A stretch of 14,649 nucleotides of DNA from Candidatus Cloacimonadota bacterium (lineage in GTDB: Bacteria; Cloacimonadota; Cloacimonadia; Cloacimonadales; TCS61), in NCBI GenBank assembly GCA_030668345.1, contig DAOUUD010000022.1, forward strand, positions 1 through 14,649. The letters run 5' to 3'. Numbering within the stretch: position 1 is the first letter of the stretch; every line of letters starts with the position of its first letter. Both the position numbers and the translations under genes were made by a program. Below, piece after piece: positions 7,229-13,486 of the stretch. The notes beneath the pieces are model-generated. The model saw nothing but the letters and a program-made list of their open reading frames with translations. It ran no database searches and was not told the origin of the DNA.

Positions 7229-7980
7229 GAAAAGTTGCAACGATCATCCTGGCAGCCGGTCAGGGTACAAGAATGAATTCTGAAAAGCCTAAAGTCATCT
7301 TTGAACTTGCCGGTAAACCAATGATCAATAGAGTCGTGGAAACTGCAAAGAAAGTAGATAGTGATTTGATCGTAGTGGTGGTTGGTTTCAAAAAGGACAC
7401 GGTTATTGATACTGTTCCTGCCAGCGATAAAATAAAATTTGTTGAGCAAATTGAGCAAAATGGTACCGGTCAAGCTGTAATGGTTACAGAAAATGAATTT
7501 CAGGATTTTTCGGGGGATATATTCGTGCTTTGTGGTGATGTACCTCTACTTCGACATCAGACATTGGAAAGAATGCTTCAACATCACAGGAAAAAAAATG
7601 CTGCCTGCACTGTTCTTACATCTGTTATGAATGATGCATTGCGATATGGCAGAATAGTACGCAACAAAGACAATAATGTGCAGCGTATAGTTGAATTCAA
7701 GGACGCTACCGACCAGGAAAAGCAAATTATGGAGATAAATACAGGGATTTACTGTTTCGATGCTCAAAGCTTGTTTCTGGCGCTAGAAAAGGTAACTAAT
7801 AATAACAACCAGAAAGAATATTATCTCACAGATACTATTGAGATATTAAATGAAGAAAAAAAATCAGTTACTTCGGTTATTCTGGAAGATATGATCGAAG
7901 CTTCGGGAGTTAATTCCCGAAAGCAGTTATCCAACCTGGAAAATGAATTTTACAGAAGGCAGGATCATTTCGAAAATTAG
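7225..7980 (+). CDS. GlmU-like N-acetylglucosamine-1-phosphate uridylyltransferase, single domain
   Basis: The 251 residues match the N-terminal uridylyltransferase half of GlmU. Visible motifs are the LAAGQGTRM...KPKV nucleotide-binding loop (9-24), QNGTGQA (78-84), CGDVPLL (103-109), YGR (141-143), EFKDAT (157-162), EINTGIY (170-176) and EASGVNSRKQLSNLE (225-239), the segment that ends the pyrophosphorylase domain in GlmU. The protein stops there: the left-handed beta-helix acetyltransferase domain (about 200 residues in E. coli GlmU) is absent, and the downstream gene is unrelated. The predicted reaction is UTP plus GlcNAc-1-P to UDP-GlcNAc, feeding peptidoglycan and lipid A. Acetylation of GlcN-1-P would need another protein. 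A good GGAG site precedes the ATG, which overlaps the folK stop. Another sugar-1-phosphate nucleotidyltransferase specificity cannot be excluded. Confidence 0.85.
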   Translation: MRKVATIILAAGQGTRMNSEKPKVIFELAGKPMINRVVETAKKVDSDLIVVVVGFKKDTVIDTVPASDKIKFVEQIEQNGTGQAVMVTENEFQDFSGDIFVLCGDVPLLRHQTLERMLQHHRKKNAACTVLTSVMNDALRYGRIVRNKDNNVQRIVEFKDATDQEKQIMEINTGIYCFDAQSLFLALEKVTNNNNQKEYYLTDTIEILNEEKKSVTSVILEDMIEASGVNSRKQLSNLENEFYRRQDHFEN

Positions 7981-7988
7981 GAGAAAAT

Positions 7989-8486
7989 ATGAGTGATATC
8001 CTTTATTCACCCTGGCGGTTGAAATATGTTATTTCCAAAAAAGGAAAAGAATGCATTTTTTGCCTTAAACCTGACCGGGAGAAAGATGAAAAACACCTGA
8101 TACTTTACAGGAGTAAATTAAGTTTTGTTATTATCAATACATATCCTTACAACAATGGACATCTAATGGTTGTTCCCAATCGACATGCAGCTCAGTTAAC
8201 AGATCTTTCAAATGAGGAAATGAACGACCTGTTTAAAACTGTTCAGCTTTGTGAGAAGGTTATAAATACAGTATATTCTCCAGAGGGTATAAACGTGGGA
8301 ATAAATATTGGTAAAGCTGCAGGTGCAGGAATAGATAAGCATTTACATGTTCACATTGTTCCACGCTGGCTTGGAGATGCAAGTTTCATTACTTCAACAG
8401 CAGGTACTCGAGTAATTCCTGAATCCTTTGACAGGGCTTATAAGCTCTTAAAAGAACAGTTTGACAATGAGAAAGACGAAAAATAA
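7989..8486 (+). CDS. HIT-family nucleotide hydrolase/phosphorylase (Ap4A-type)
   Basis: 165 residues with the histidine-triad motif KHLHVHIVPRW. H118, H120 and H122 form the triad, and H120 should be the nucleophile by analogy with Fhit. The N-terminal SPWRLKYV followed by CIFC (C22, C25) and YPYNNGHLMVVPNRH (52-66) is the pattern of the bacterial HIT subgroup that includes mycobacterial Ap4A phosphorylase; the two cysteines may help bind zinc. It probably cleaves dinucleoside polyphosphates or other AMP conjugates in the cytoplasm; the exact substrate cannot be read from sequence. A strong AGGAGA lies ahead of the ATG, 8 bases after the previous stop. The 3' end overlaps the next gene by about 20 bases. 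Confidence 0.9.
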   Translation: MSDILYSPWRLKYVISKKGKECIFCLKPDREKDEKHLILYRSKLSFVIINTYPYNNGHLMVVPNRHAAQLTDLSNEEMNDLFKTVQLCEKVINTVYSPEGINVGINIGKAAGAGIDKHLHVHIVPRWLGDASFITSTAGTRVIPESFDRAYKLLKEQFDNEKDEK

Positions 8487-8913
8487 TTTGTCCCACGCTG
8501 AGAAAAGAGCATCAATAGTAATTATTTCGTTAGTCTGTTTAATTATTATAATTGCATTCTTTCTGATCTTTAAAAAAAAAGAAAATAAAATAACAGAAGA
8601 TAAAATCCCGGTAACATCTTTGAAACTTACCATCCTGAACGGATGCGGTTTTGATGGAGCAGCCAAAGATGTTAAGGAATTCCTTATAAATAAAGATGTC
8701 CGGAATCTGGATATAATCGCCTGGAAAAATGTGGATAGGAATATGTTCATTTACGATAAGACTATAATTGTCGTGAAAAAGAATGATCAAAAAAAATTAG
8801 AATATTTAATGAAAATTACTGGTATCAATAGAAGAATATATGCATTAGATGCAAATACAATTGAAGATATGCAGATTATTCTGGGCAATGATTATAATAA
8901 ATACTTTAAATAA
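8467..8913 (+). CDS. Membrane-anchored LytR_C-domain protein
   Basis: 148 residues from the ATG at 8467. A TTG two codons earlier (8461) is an alternative start, and neither has a convincing ribosome binding site, as expected if translation is coupled to the overlapping HIT gene. A single membrane span at about 16-35 is followed by KKK, so the rest should lie outside the cytoplasmic membrane. Residues about 52-146 resemble the LytR C-terminal domain: LKLTILNGCG at the start, a DGAAKDVKEFL helix, then a strand TIIVVKK and a second helix. In Gram-positives this domain follows the LytR-CpsA-Psr catalytic domain; here no catalytic domain is present, so it probably binds rather than catalyses. It lies just upstream of rsfS. 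An A9 run at 8572-8580 follows the span. Domain assignment is moderate, function unknown. Confidence 0.72.
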   Translation: MRKTKNNLSHAEKRASIVIISLVCLIIIIAFFLIFKKKENKITEDKIPVTSLKLTILNGCGFDGAAKDVKEFLINKDVRNLDIIAWKNVDRNMFIYDKTIIVVKKNDQKKLEYLMKITGINRRIYALDANTIEDMQIILGNDYNKYFK

Positions 8914-8927
8914 TAGGAGCAATAAAT

Positions 8928-9287
8928 TTGGATCATAAGGAAAGTGTAGAAAAAATAATCGAATGGGCTGCCGATAAAAAAGCTGAAGATATAATTCATC
9001 TCGATGTAAAAGGTAAAACCGATTTCACCGACTCAATTATTATTTGCAATGGAACAGCTGAACTACATGTTAGGGCAATTGCTGACCATATTCTGCAAAA
9101 AGCAAAAGAAAACAGCATCCAGTCATTATCTGTGGAAGGAATGAACACAGCCTCCTGGATACTCATTGATCTGGCAGATATTATTATTCATATTTTTAAT
9201 ATTGAAAAAAGGAACTATTATAAAATTGAGGATATATATAAAATAGCACCTAAAGCAAGAGGGAAAATAGAACCCACGCATGATTAA
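8928..9287 (+). CDS. rsfS: Ribosomal silencing factor RsfS
   Basis: 119 residues. The family core is evident: LDVKGKTDFTDSIIICNGTA (25-44), then VRAIADHI (48-55), and WILIDLADIIIHIF (77-90), the hallmark W-x-l-x-D-x-x-D-x-x-x-H segment, followed by the YYKIEDIYK region (97-105). RsfS binds ribosomal protein uL14 on the 50S subunit and blocks joining of the 30S subunit during nutrient limitation. The start is a TTG at 8928, chosen because AGGAGC lies 7 bases upstream and no in-frame ATG or GTG exists until well inside the conserved domain. It overlaps argS by 8 bases. Its place in the same unit as der makes this a cluster with two 50S-directed factors. Confidence 0.93.
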   Translation: MDHKESVEKIIEWAADKKAEDIIHLDVKGKTDFTDSIIICNGTAELHVRAIADHILQKAKENSIQSLSVEGMNTASWILIDLADIIIHIFNIEKRNYYKIEDIYKIAPKARGKIEPTHD

Positions 9288-10932
9288 GAAAAAAATTATC
9301 CAAGATATTAAGAAAACTTTAAAAAAGCTCAACTATAAATTCGTTGAGAATTTTACAGTGGAAGTTCCCAATAATGTTGAGCATGGCGATTTTTCTACAA
9401 ATGTAGCCCTTCTAAACGCAAAGAAGAATAAACTTAAACCACGTGAAATGGCAGAAAATATTATTGAAGTGTTTTCCAGAAAAAAAGACTATGAGTCAGC
9501 CGAAGTTGCTGGACCTGGTTTTATTAATTTCCGTCTATCAAACAGTCTTTACCATAAAGCTCTGGTTGATATTGTTAAAAACAAAAAAAAATACGGCTCT
9601 TCAAATTACGGTAAAAGAAAAAAGGTCCTTTTAGAGTTCATCAGTGCCAACCCTACCGGACCTCTCAATGTAGTCAACGCACGGGCAGGTGTTTATGGTG
9701 ATACGCTTTACAGAATAATGAACTATGTGGGTTTTAAGGCATTCCGTGAGTTTTATGTTAACGATGCCGGTAACCAGGTAGACATTCTGGCAGAATCCTT
9801 GGAATTACGCTACAGGGAATTACATGGTGAACATCTTCATGAGTTTCCTTCTGAAGCATATCACGGTGAATATGTTAAAGAACTGGCTATCAAGTTGAAT
9901 GCGATTGATGGTTCTAAACTATTTCATATTGCAGAAAAAGATCGATTCGAGCGCATGAGGGATTTTGCCCTTGAAGAAATCCATATCATGCAGGTTAACA
10001 GTCTGGATAAATTTGGTGTTAAATTTGATAACTGGATGTCTGAAAGGAAATTAAGACAGGAAGGGATTCTGGAAGAAGCTCTCAGTTATCTTGCCGAAGC
10101 ACACTGTACCTATGAAAAAGATGAAGCTATCTGGTTTTCTTCCTCTCAGTTCGGAGACGAAAAGGATAGAGTACTTATTAAAACAGATGGTAATCCCACT
10201 TATCTTGTTCCCGATATTGCTTACCACCTTACAAAGTATCAAAGAGGTTTTGATATTATTATCGATGTATTAGGACCTGACCATCACGGGCATGTCTCCA
10301 AATTGAAAGCTGCCATTGAAGCTTTAAAACTGGATGTAAATAAACTTGAAGTTGTTTATTTACAACACATAAATCTCCTGGAAGAAGGTGAGATCGTTAA
10401 AATGTCCAAACGTGCTGGTTTAATCGTTACCATGGACGACCTCATCAAAGAAGTTGGTAGAGATGCAGCACGTTATTTCTTCCTGAATCGAAAACCCAGT
10501 GCACATCTCGATTTCGATCTGGATCTGGCAAAAAAGAAATCCAGCGAAAACCCGGTTTATTACTGCCAGTATGCACATGCCAGAATTAACAGTATCCTGA
10601 AAAAAGCGAAAAAAGCTAAATTTGATCTTAAGACTTTCGATGTAAAATTCTTGAAAAAACTAAAACAGGAAGATGAAATAAATATTATTAAAAAAATGCT
10701 CGAACTTCCATCTATCCTGATAGCAAGTGCAGAGCACCGCGAACCGCACAGATTAGCAATCTATGTTCACGAACTGGCTGGAATGTTCCATAAATATTAT
10801 GCAAAATTCAAAGTTATCGATGAAGCTAATGTAGAACTCAGCTTAAGCAGGTTATATCTGATCTCCGTTGTTAAAAATGTCATTGATATTTCACTTTGTT
10901 TGATGGGAATTTCCGCACCTGAAAAAATGTAG
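9280..10932 (+). CDS. argS: Arginyl-tRNA synthetase with degenerate HIGH motif
   Basis: 550 residues, full length for a class I ArgRS. The N-terminal tRNA-recognition domain includes the HGDFSTNVAL pattern (35-44) and AGPGFINFRL (77-86). The catalytic domain opens with SANPTGPLNVVNARAG (122-137); here the usual HIGH tetrapeptide is replaced by NVVN (130-133). NDAGNQ (161-166) is conserved, and KMSKR is intact at 374-378 followed by AG. The helical anticodon-binding domain is at the C-terminus, with YYCQYAHARI (427-436) in the conserved ArgRS region and the ending LCLMGISAPEKM. The enzyme charges tRNA-Arg. It overlaps rsfS by 8 bases; GAGGGA lies about 15 bases upstream of the ATG. An A9 run occurs at 9583-9591. 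The frame is intact and conserved throughout, so it is not a pseudogene. Confidence 0.95.
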   Translation: MIKKKIIQDIKKTLKKLNYKFVENFTVEVPNNVEHGDFSTNVALLNAKKNKLKPREMAENIIEVFSRKKDYESAEVAGPGFINFRLSNSLYHKALVDIVKNKKKYGSSNYGKRKKVLLEFISANPTGPLNVVNARAGVYGDTLYRIMNYVGFKAFREFYVNDAGNQVDILAESLELRYRELHGEHLHEFPSEAYHGEYVKELAIKLNAIDGSKLFHIAEKDRFERMRDFALEEIHIMQVNSLDKFGVKFDNWMSERKLRQEGILEEALSYLAEAHCTYEKDEAIWFSSSQFGDEKDRVLIKTDGNPTYLVPDIAYHLTKYQRGFDIIIDVLGPDHHGHVSKLKAAIEALKLDVNKLEVVYLQHINLLEEGEIVKMSKRAGLIVTMDDLIKEVGRDAARYFFLNRKPSAHLDFDLDLAKKKSSENPVYYCQYAHARINSILKKAKKAKFDLKTFDVKFLKKLKQEDEINIIKKMLELPSILIASAEHREPHRLAIYVHELAGMFHKYYAKFKVIDEANVELSLSRLYLISVVKNVIDISLCLMGISAPEKM

Positions 10933-10954
10933 TCAGATAACTATTTCTTGTTTT

Positions 10955-11452
10955 ATGGAAAAATTATTAATTCTTTCTGATACTCACAGGAACCAGAAAC
11001 TCCTTAGACAAGCTGTTACAAATGAAAGCGGATTAACTCATATATTCCACCTGGGTGATAACTACGAAGATATGGATGAAAATCCTGATCTTCTGGAAAA
11101 CAAAAAATTAAATAAAGTCCCCGGTATCTTCCATGCTGGTTACATCGATGGTTTCATTCCTGCCATTCAAGAAATATCTCTCTCAGGATGGAATTTCCTG
11201 CTGGTGCATAATGTGAACGATTTGAAAAAAATCTCAACCCATATAGATTTCGTGCTTTTCGGTCATACTCATAATTGGTCTTACGATATAAAAAATAAAA
11301 TCCATTTTTTGAATCCTGGGCACTTGAAAAGTAAAAAAGATAGAAAAAGAAAAGCTACTTATATTGTAATGGATATTTCGGATAAAGTAGTACAAATTTA
11401 CTTTAAGGGAATAGACGGAAAAGTAATCAATTCTGAAATAGTTGAAAAATAA
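10955..11452 (+). CDS. YfcE/MJ0936-like metallophosphoesterase
   Basis: 165 residues of the calcineurin-like phosphoesterase fold. Metal-binding motifs visible are SDTHRN (D9, H11), HLGDNYED (D35), LVHN (H85) and GHTH (H104, H106), as in YfcE/MJ0936 phosphodiesterases. The central GNxD motif that normally provides the bridging asparagine and the general acid is not recognisable; the corresponding stretch reads VPGIFHAGYIDG (55-66). Length fits the family. The substrate is unknown. The start ATG lies 22 bases after argS and no Shine-Dalgarno sequence is visible. It could be the last gene of the upstream operon or independently expressed. The fold is fairly sure; activity is uncertain because of the altered motif. 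Confidence 0.82.
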   Translation: MEKLLILSDTHRNQKLLRQAVTNESGLTHIFHLGDNYEDMDENPDLLENKKLNKVPGIFHAGYIDGFIPAIQEISLSGWNFLLVHNVNDLKKISTHIDFVLFGHTHNWSYDIKNKIHFLNPGHLKSKKDRKRKATYIVMDISDKVVQIYFKGIDGKVINSEIVEK

Positions 11453-11471
11453 ATGTAACTTTAACAATAAT
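11442..11471 (+). promoter_or_regulatory. Candidate sigma70-type promoter of the moxR operon
   Basis: TTGAAA (11442-11447, five of six matches to the -35 consensus) and AATAAT (11466-11471, five of six matches to the -10) are separated by 18 bases. The -10 lies 27 bases before the moxR ATG, which would give a short leader containing the GGAGGAAG ribosome binding site. The -35 falls in the last codons of the preceding phosphoesterase gene. The 46-base gap here contains no obvious terminator hairpin. In AT-rich DNA such matches arise by chance, and promoter consensus differs between phyla, so this is tentative. Confidence 0.35.
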
Positions 11472-11498
11472 TAAGTATTTATTTTCTTTGGAGGAAGT

Positions 11499-12485
11499 AT
11501 GAAAATAGAAGAGATCAATAAAAAAGTTATGGAAAAAAGCCAGGTTATCGACAGGATAAAAGAGGAAGCTGGTAAGGTCATCGTGGGACAGGAATACATG
11601 ATCAAACGTATGCTGGTGGGTCTTTTAGCAGATGGGCACATCCTGTTGGAAGGGGTACCTGGTTTGGCTAAAACCTTAGCTGTAAGCACAATGGCAAGTA
11701 CAATTAATGCCACTTTCAAGCGTATCCAGTTTACACCCGACCTACTTCCCGCCGACCTGGTGGGAACCCTTGTCTATAATCAGAAGACCACCGAGTTCGT
11801 TCCCAAAAAAGGTCCTCTTTTTGCTAATTTTATTTTAGCAGATGAGATCAACAGGGCACCGGCAAAAGTACAGTCGGCTTTGCTGGAATCCATGCAGGAA
11901 AGACAAATAACCATTGGTGATACAACCTATCCTCTTCCCATTCCATTCCTGGTGATGGCTACCCAGAATCCCATTGAACAGGAAGGAACATATCCCCTGC
12001 CGGAAGCTCAAGTAGATCGTTTTATGCTCAAGTTACTAATTAATTATCCTTCCCGCGATGAGGAATACAATATTATGGAACGCATGGTAGCTAAAGCAGA
12101 AATTCCCATTAAAGCAGTTGTTAAACTAAAAGATATAATCGAAATGAGAAAATTGATCAATGACATCTACATGGAAAATAAAATAAAAGATTACATCCTG
12201 GATCTTGTTTTTGCCACTCGTGAACCTGATAAATTCAAGAATTTGCAGGAACTTTCCAACCTCATAGAATGCGGAGCTTCTCCCCGTGCTTCCATTTACC
12301 TGGCACAAGCTGCCAAAGCACATGCTTTCCTGGAGCATCGCGGATATGCTACTCCAGACGATATCAAAGCTATCGGTAAAGATGTCCTGCGTCACCGAAT
12401 AATCTTAACCTATGAAGCCGAAGCCGAACAGATAACCCAGGAAGATATTGTTAGTAAACTCTTTGATGAAATTGAAGTACCGTAA
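11499..12485 (+). CDS. moxR: MoxR-family AAA+ ATPase
   Basis: 328 residues, the usual length. Walker A is GVPGLAKT (52-59), Walker B is FILADEINRAPAKVQ (111-125), the sensor-1 region is ATQNPIEQEGTYPLPEAQ (154-171) with DRFM (173-176), and a C-terminal AAA lid contains the GASPRA sensor-2 motif (259-264). MoxR ATPases act as chaperones that mature or activate partner proteins with von Willebrand A (VWA) domains and metal sites, typically encoded next door. Here a DUF58 protein, a single-span membrane protein and a BatA-like protein follow, as in Bacteroidetes and spirochaete bat operons linked to stress tolerance. A strong GGAGGAAG lies 4 bases before the ATG. A 46-base gap and candidate promoter suggest that this begins a new operon. 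Confidence 0.95.
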   Translation: MKIEEINKKVMEKSQVIDRIKEEAGKVIVGQEYMIKRMLVGLLADGHILLEGVPGLAKTLAVSTMASTINATFKRIQFTPDLLPADLVGTLVYNQKTTEFVPKKGPLFANFILADEINRAPAKVQSALLESMQERQITIGDTTYPLPIPFLVMATQNPIEQEGTYPLPEAQVDRFMLKLLINYPSRDEEYNIMERMVAKAEIPIKAVVKLKDIIEMRKLINDIYMENKIKDYILDLVFATREPDKFKNLQELSNLIECGASPRASIYLAQAAKAHAFLEHRGYATPDDIKAIGKDVLRHRIILTYEAEAEQITQEDIVSKLFDEIEVP

Positions 12486-12503
12486 ACCTTCTAAACCAGA
12501 ATC

Positions 12504-12547
12504 TCGAGTCATTGTCGCAAGCTCCTTACGACTCGAAAATAGTTTCG
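12504..12547. repeat. Overlapping palindromes between moxR and the DUF58 gene
   Basis: Three mutually competing inverted repeats lie in the 72-base gap: TCGAGTC (12504-12510) with GACTCGA (12530-12536); GTCGCAAG (12514-12521) with CTTACGAC (12525-12532), one mismatch and a 3-base loop; and CGAAA (12534-12538) with TTTCG (12543-12547) with a 4-base loop. No U-tract follows, so this is not a typical intrinsic terminator. The last stem ends just before the weak GTGGAT ribosome binding site of the DUF58 gene. It may be a dispersed REP-like palindrome or a control of translation; sequence from elsewhere in the genome is needed to decide. Confidence 0.55.
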
Positions 12548-12557
12548 TGGATAAAAA

Positions 12558-13442
12558 ATGGAAACATCGGAAATAATTAAAAGAATAAGGAAGATAGAAA
12601 TTACTACCAGGAATATGGTTTCAGAACTTTTTTCCGGTGAATATCACAGTCTTTTTAAAGGTCAGGGACTGGAATTTTCGGAAGTTCGGGAATACCAGGA
12701 AGGCGATAGTTTTCGTCAGATCGATTGGAATGTTACAGCCCGGCATGGCTATCCCTACATCAAGAAATTTGAGGAAACCCGGGAATTGAACGTTATGTTC
12801 CTGGTTGACAGCAGTGCTTCTACGCTATTCGGAACCAGGAATTACCTGAAATCGGAATTCATTACAGAGGTCACAGCAGTACTATCATTCTCTGCTCTTT
12901 CCAATAATGATAAAGTAGGTTTGCTGCTGTTTACCGATGAAGTGGAAAAGTATATACCGCCACGTAAAGGTAAGAAATCAGCGCTTCGCATCTTACGGGA
13001 TATTCTCTATTTCGAACCCCAAAATGTGAAAACCGATATCAATAAAGCTGCAGAATATATCTACCGGCTCATCAAGAAACGAAGCATTATTTTTATTATT
13101 TCCGATTTCCTGGACAAAGATTATGAAAACAGCTTGCAACTGCTTGCCAAAAAACATGATGTGATCGCTCTACGAATCTTGGACAAAGGAGAAATGGAAC
13201 TACCCAATGCCGGTCTTCTGCATCTGCATGACCCGGAAACCGGAGCAAGATTTTCAGTTAACACATCCACCCGAACGATTCGTGAAAAATACAGAAAAAC
13301 CGTTCTGAAACAGGAAACAGATCTGATGGAAAAATTCAGAAAGATCAAAGTTGATCTGGTAAATCTGCAGACCGATAAACCGTATGCACCTGAATTGATG
13401 AAATTCTTCAAGTTCAGAATAAGAATGAAAAATCAAAGATAA
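12558..13442 (+). CDS. DUF58 protein with VWA-like fold (Bat operon)
   Basis: 294 residues. The DUF58 signature spans GQGLEFSEVREYQEGD, then RQIDWNVTAR (35-62), followed by YIKKFEETRELNVMFLVD. A VWA-like metal-binding motif DSSAS (84-88) follows directly, then a fold with GLLLFTDEVE (121-130) and FIISDFLD (179-186). There is no signal peptide or membrane span, so the protein should be cytoplasmic. Proteins of this type are regular partners of MoxR ATPases. The start ATG has only a weak GTGGAT 6 bases upstream, unlike the strong sites of moxR and the BatA-like gene. Palindromic sequence lies both upstream (ending at 12547) and downstream (13447-13465). Family assignment is firm; biochemical role is not established. 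Confidence 0.92.
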   Translation: METSEIIKRIRKIEITTRNMVSELFSGEYHSLFKGQGLEFSEVREYQEGDSFRQIDWNVTARHGYPYIKKFEETRELNVMFLVDSSASTLFGTRNYLKSEFITEVTAVLSFSALSNNDKVGLLLFTDEVEKYIPPRKGKKSALRILRDILYFEPQNVKTDINKAAEYIYRLIKKRSIIFIISDFLDKDYENSLQLLAKKHDVIALRILDKGEMELPNAGLLHLHDPETGARFSVNTSTRTIREKYRKTVLKQETDLMEKFRKIKVDLVNLQTDKPYAPELMKFFKFRIRMKNQR

Positions 13443-13446
13443 GTAA

Positions 13447-13465
13447 CACAAACGTCTTGTTTGTG
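13447..13465. repeat. Hairpin downstream of the DUF58 gene
   Basis: A perfect 7-base inverted repeat, CACAAAC (13447-13453) and GTTTGTG (13459-13465), encloses a 5-base loop GTCTT. It starts 5 bases after the DUF58 stop codon. It is followed by AAAAG rather than a T-run, so on the plus strand it does not look like an intrinsic terminator. It may attenuate, protect an mRNA end, or be a dispersed palindrome. Confidence 0.5.
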
Positions 13466-13486
13466 AAAAGTAATGAAAATTATAGA

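Noticed and set aside
8461..8466. TTG start for the LytR_C protein
   Set aside because: An ATG two codons later is equally placed and no ribosome binding site favours the TTG; kept as an alternative only.
8572..8580. A9 run as a phase-variation switch (also A9 at 9583-9591 and A8 near the tldD start)
   Set aside because: Runs of this length are expected in AT-rich, lysine-rich genes, and two of the three are in housekeeping genes where switching is implausible.
11453..11498. Intrinsic terminator between the phosphoesterase and moxR
   Set aside because: The gap is AT-rich but I could not find a stable stem followed by a T-run.
12486..12557. Small RNA or short coding sequence in the moxR-DUF58 gap
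   Set aside because: Stops occur in every useful frame, there is no start with a ribosome binding site, and the only structure is the palindrome set reported separately.
13457..13486. TTG start giving a 10-residue extension of the Bat-operon membrane protein
   Set aside because: The TTG lies inside the hairpin loop and stem, and the extension would put a polar segment ahead of a textbook signal peptide; the ATG at 13487 is preferred.
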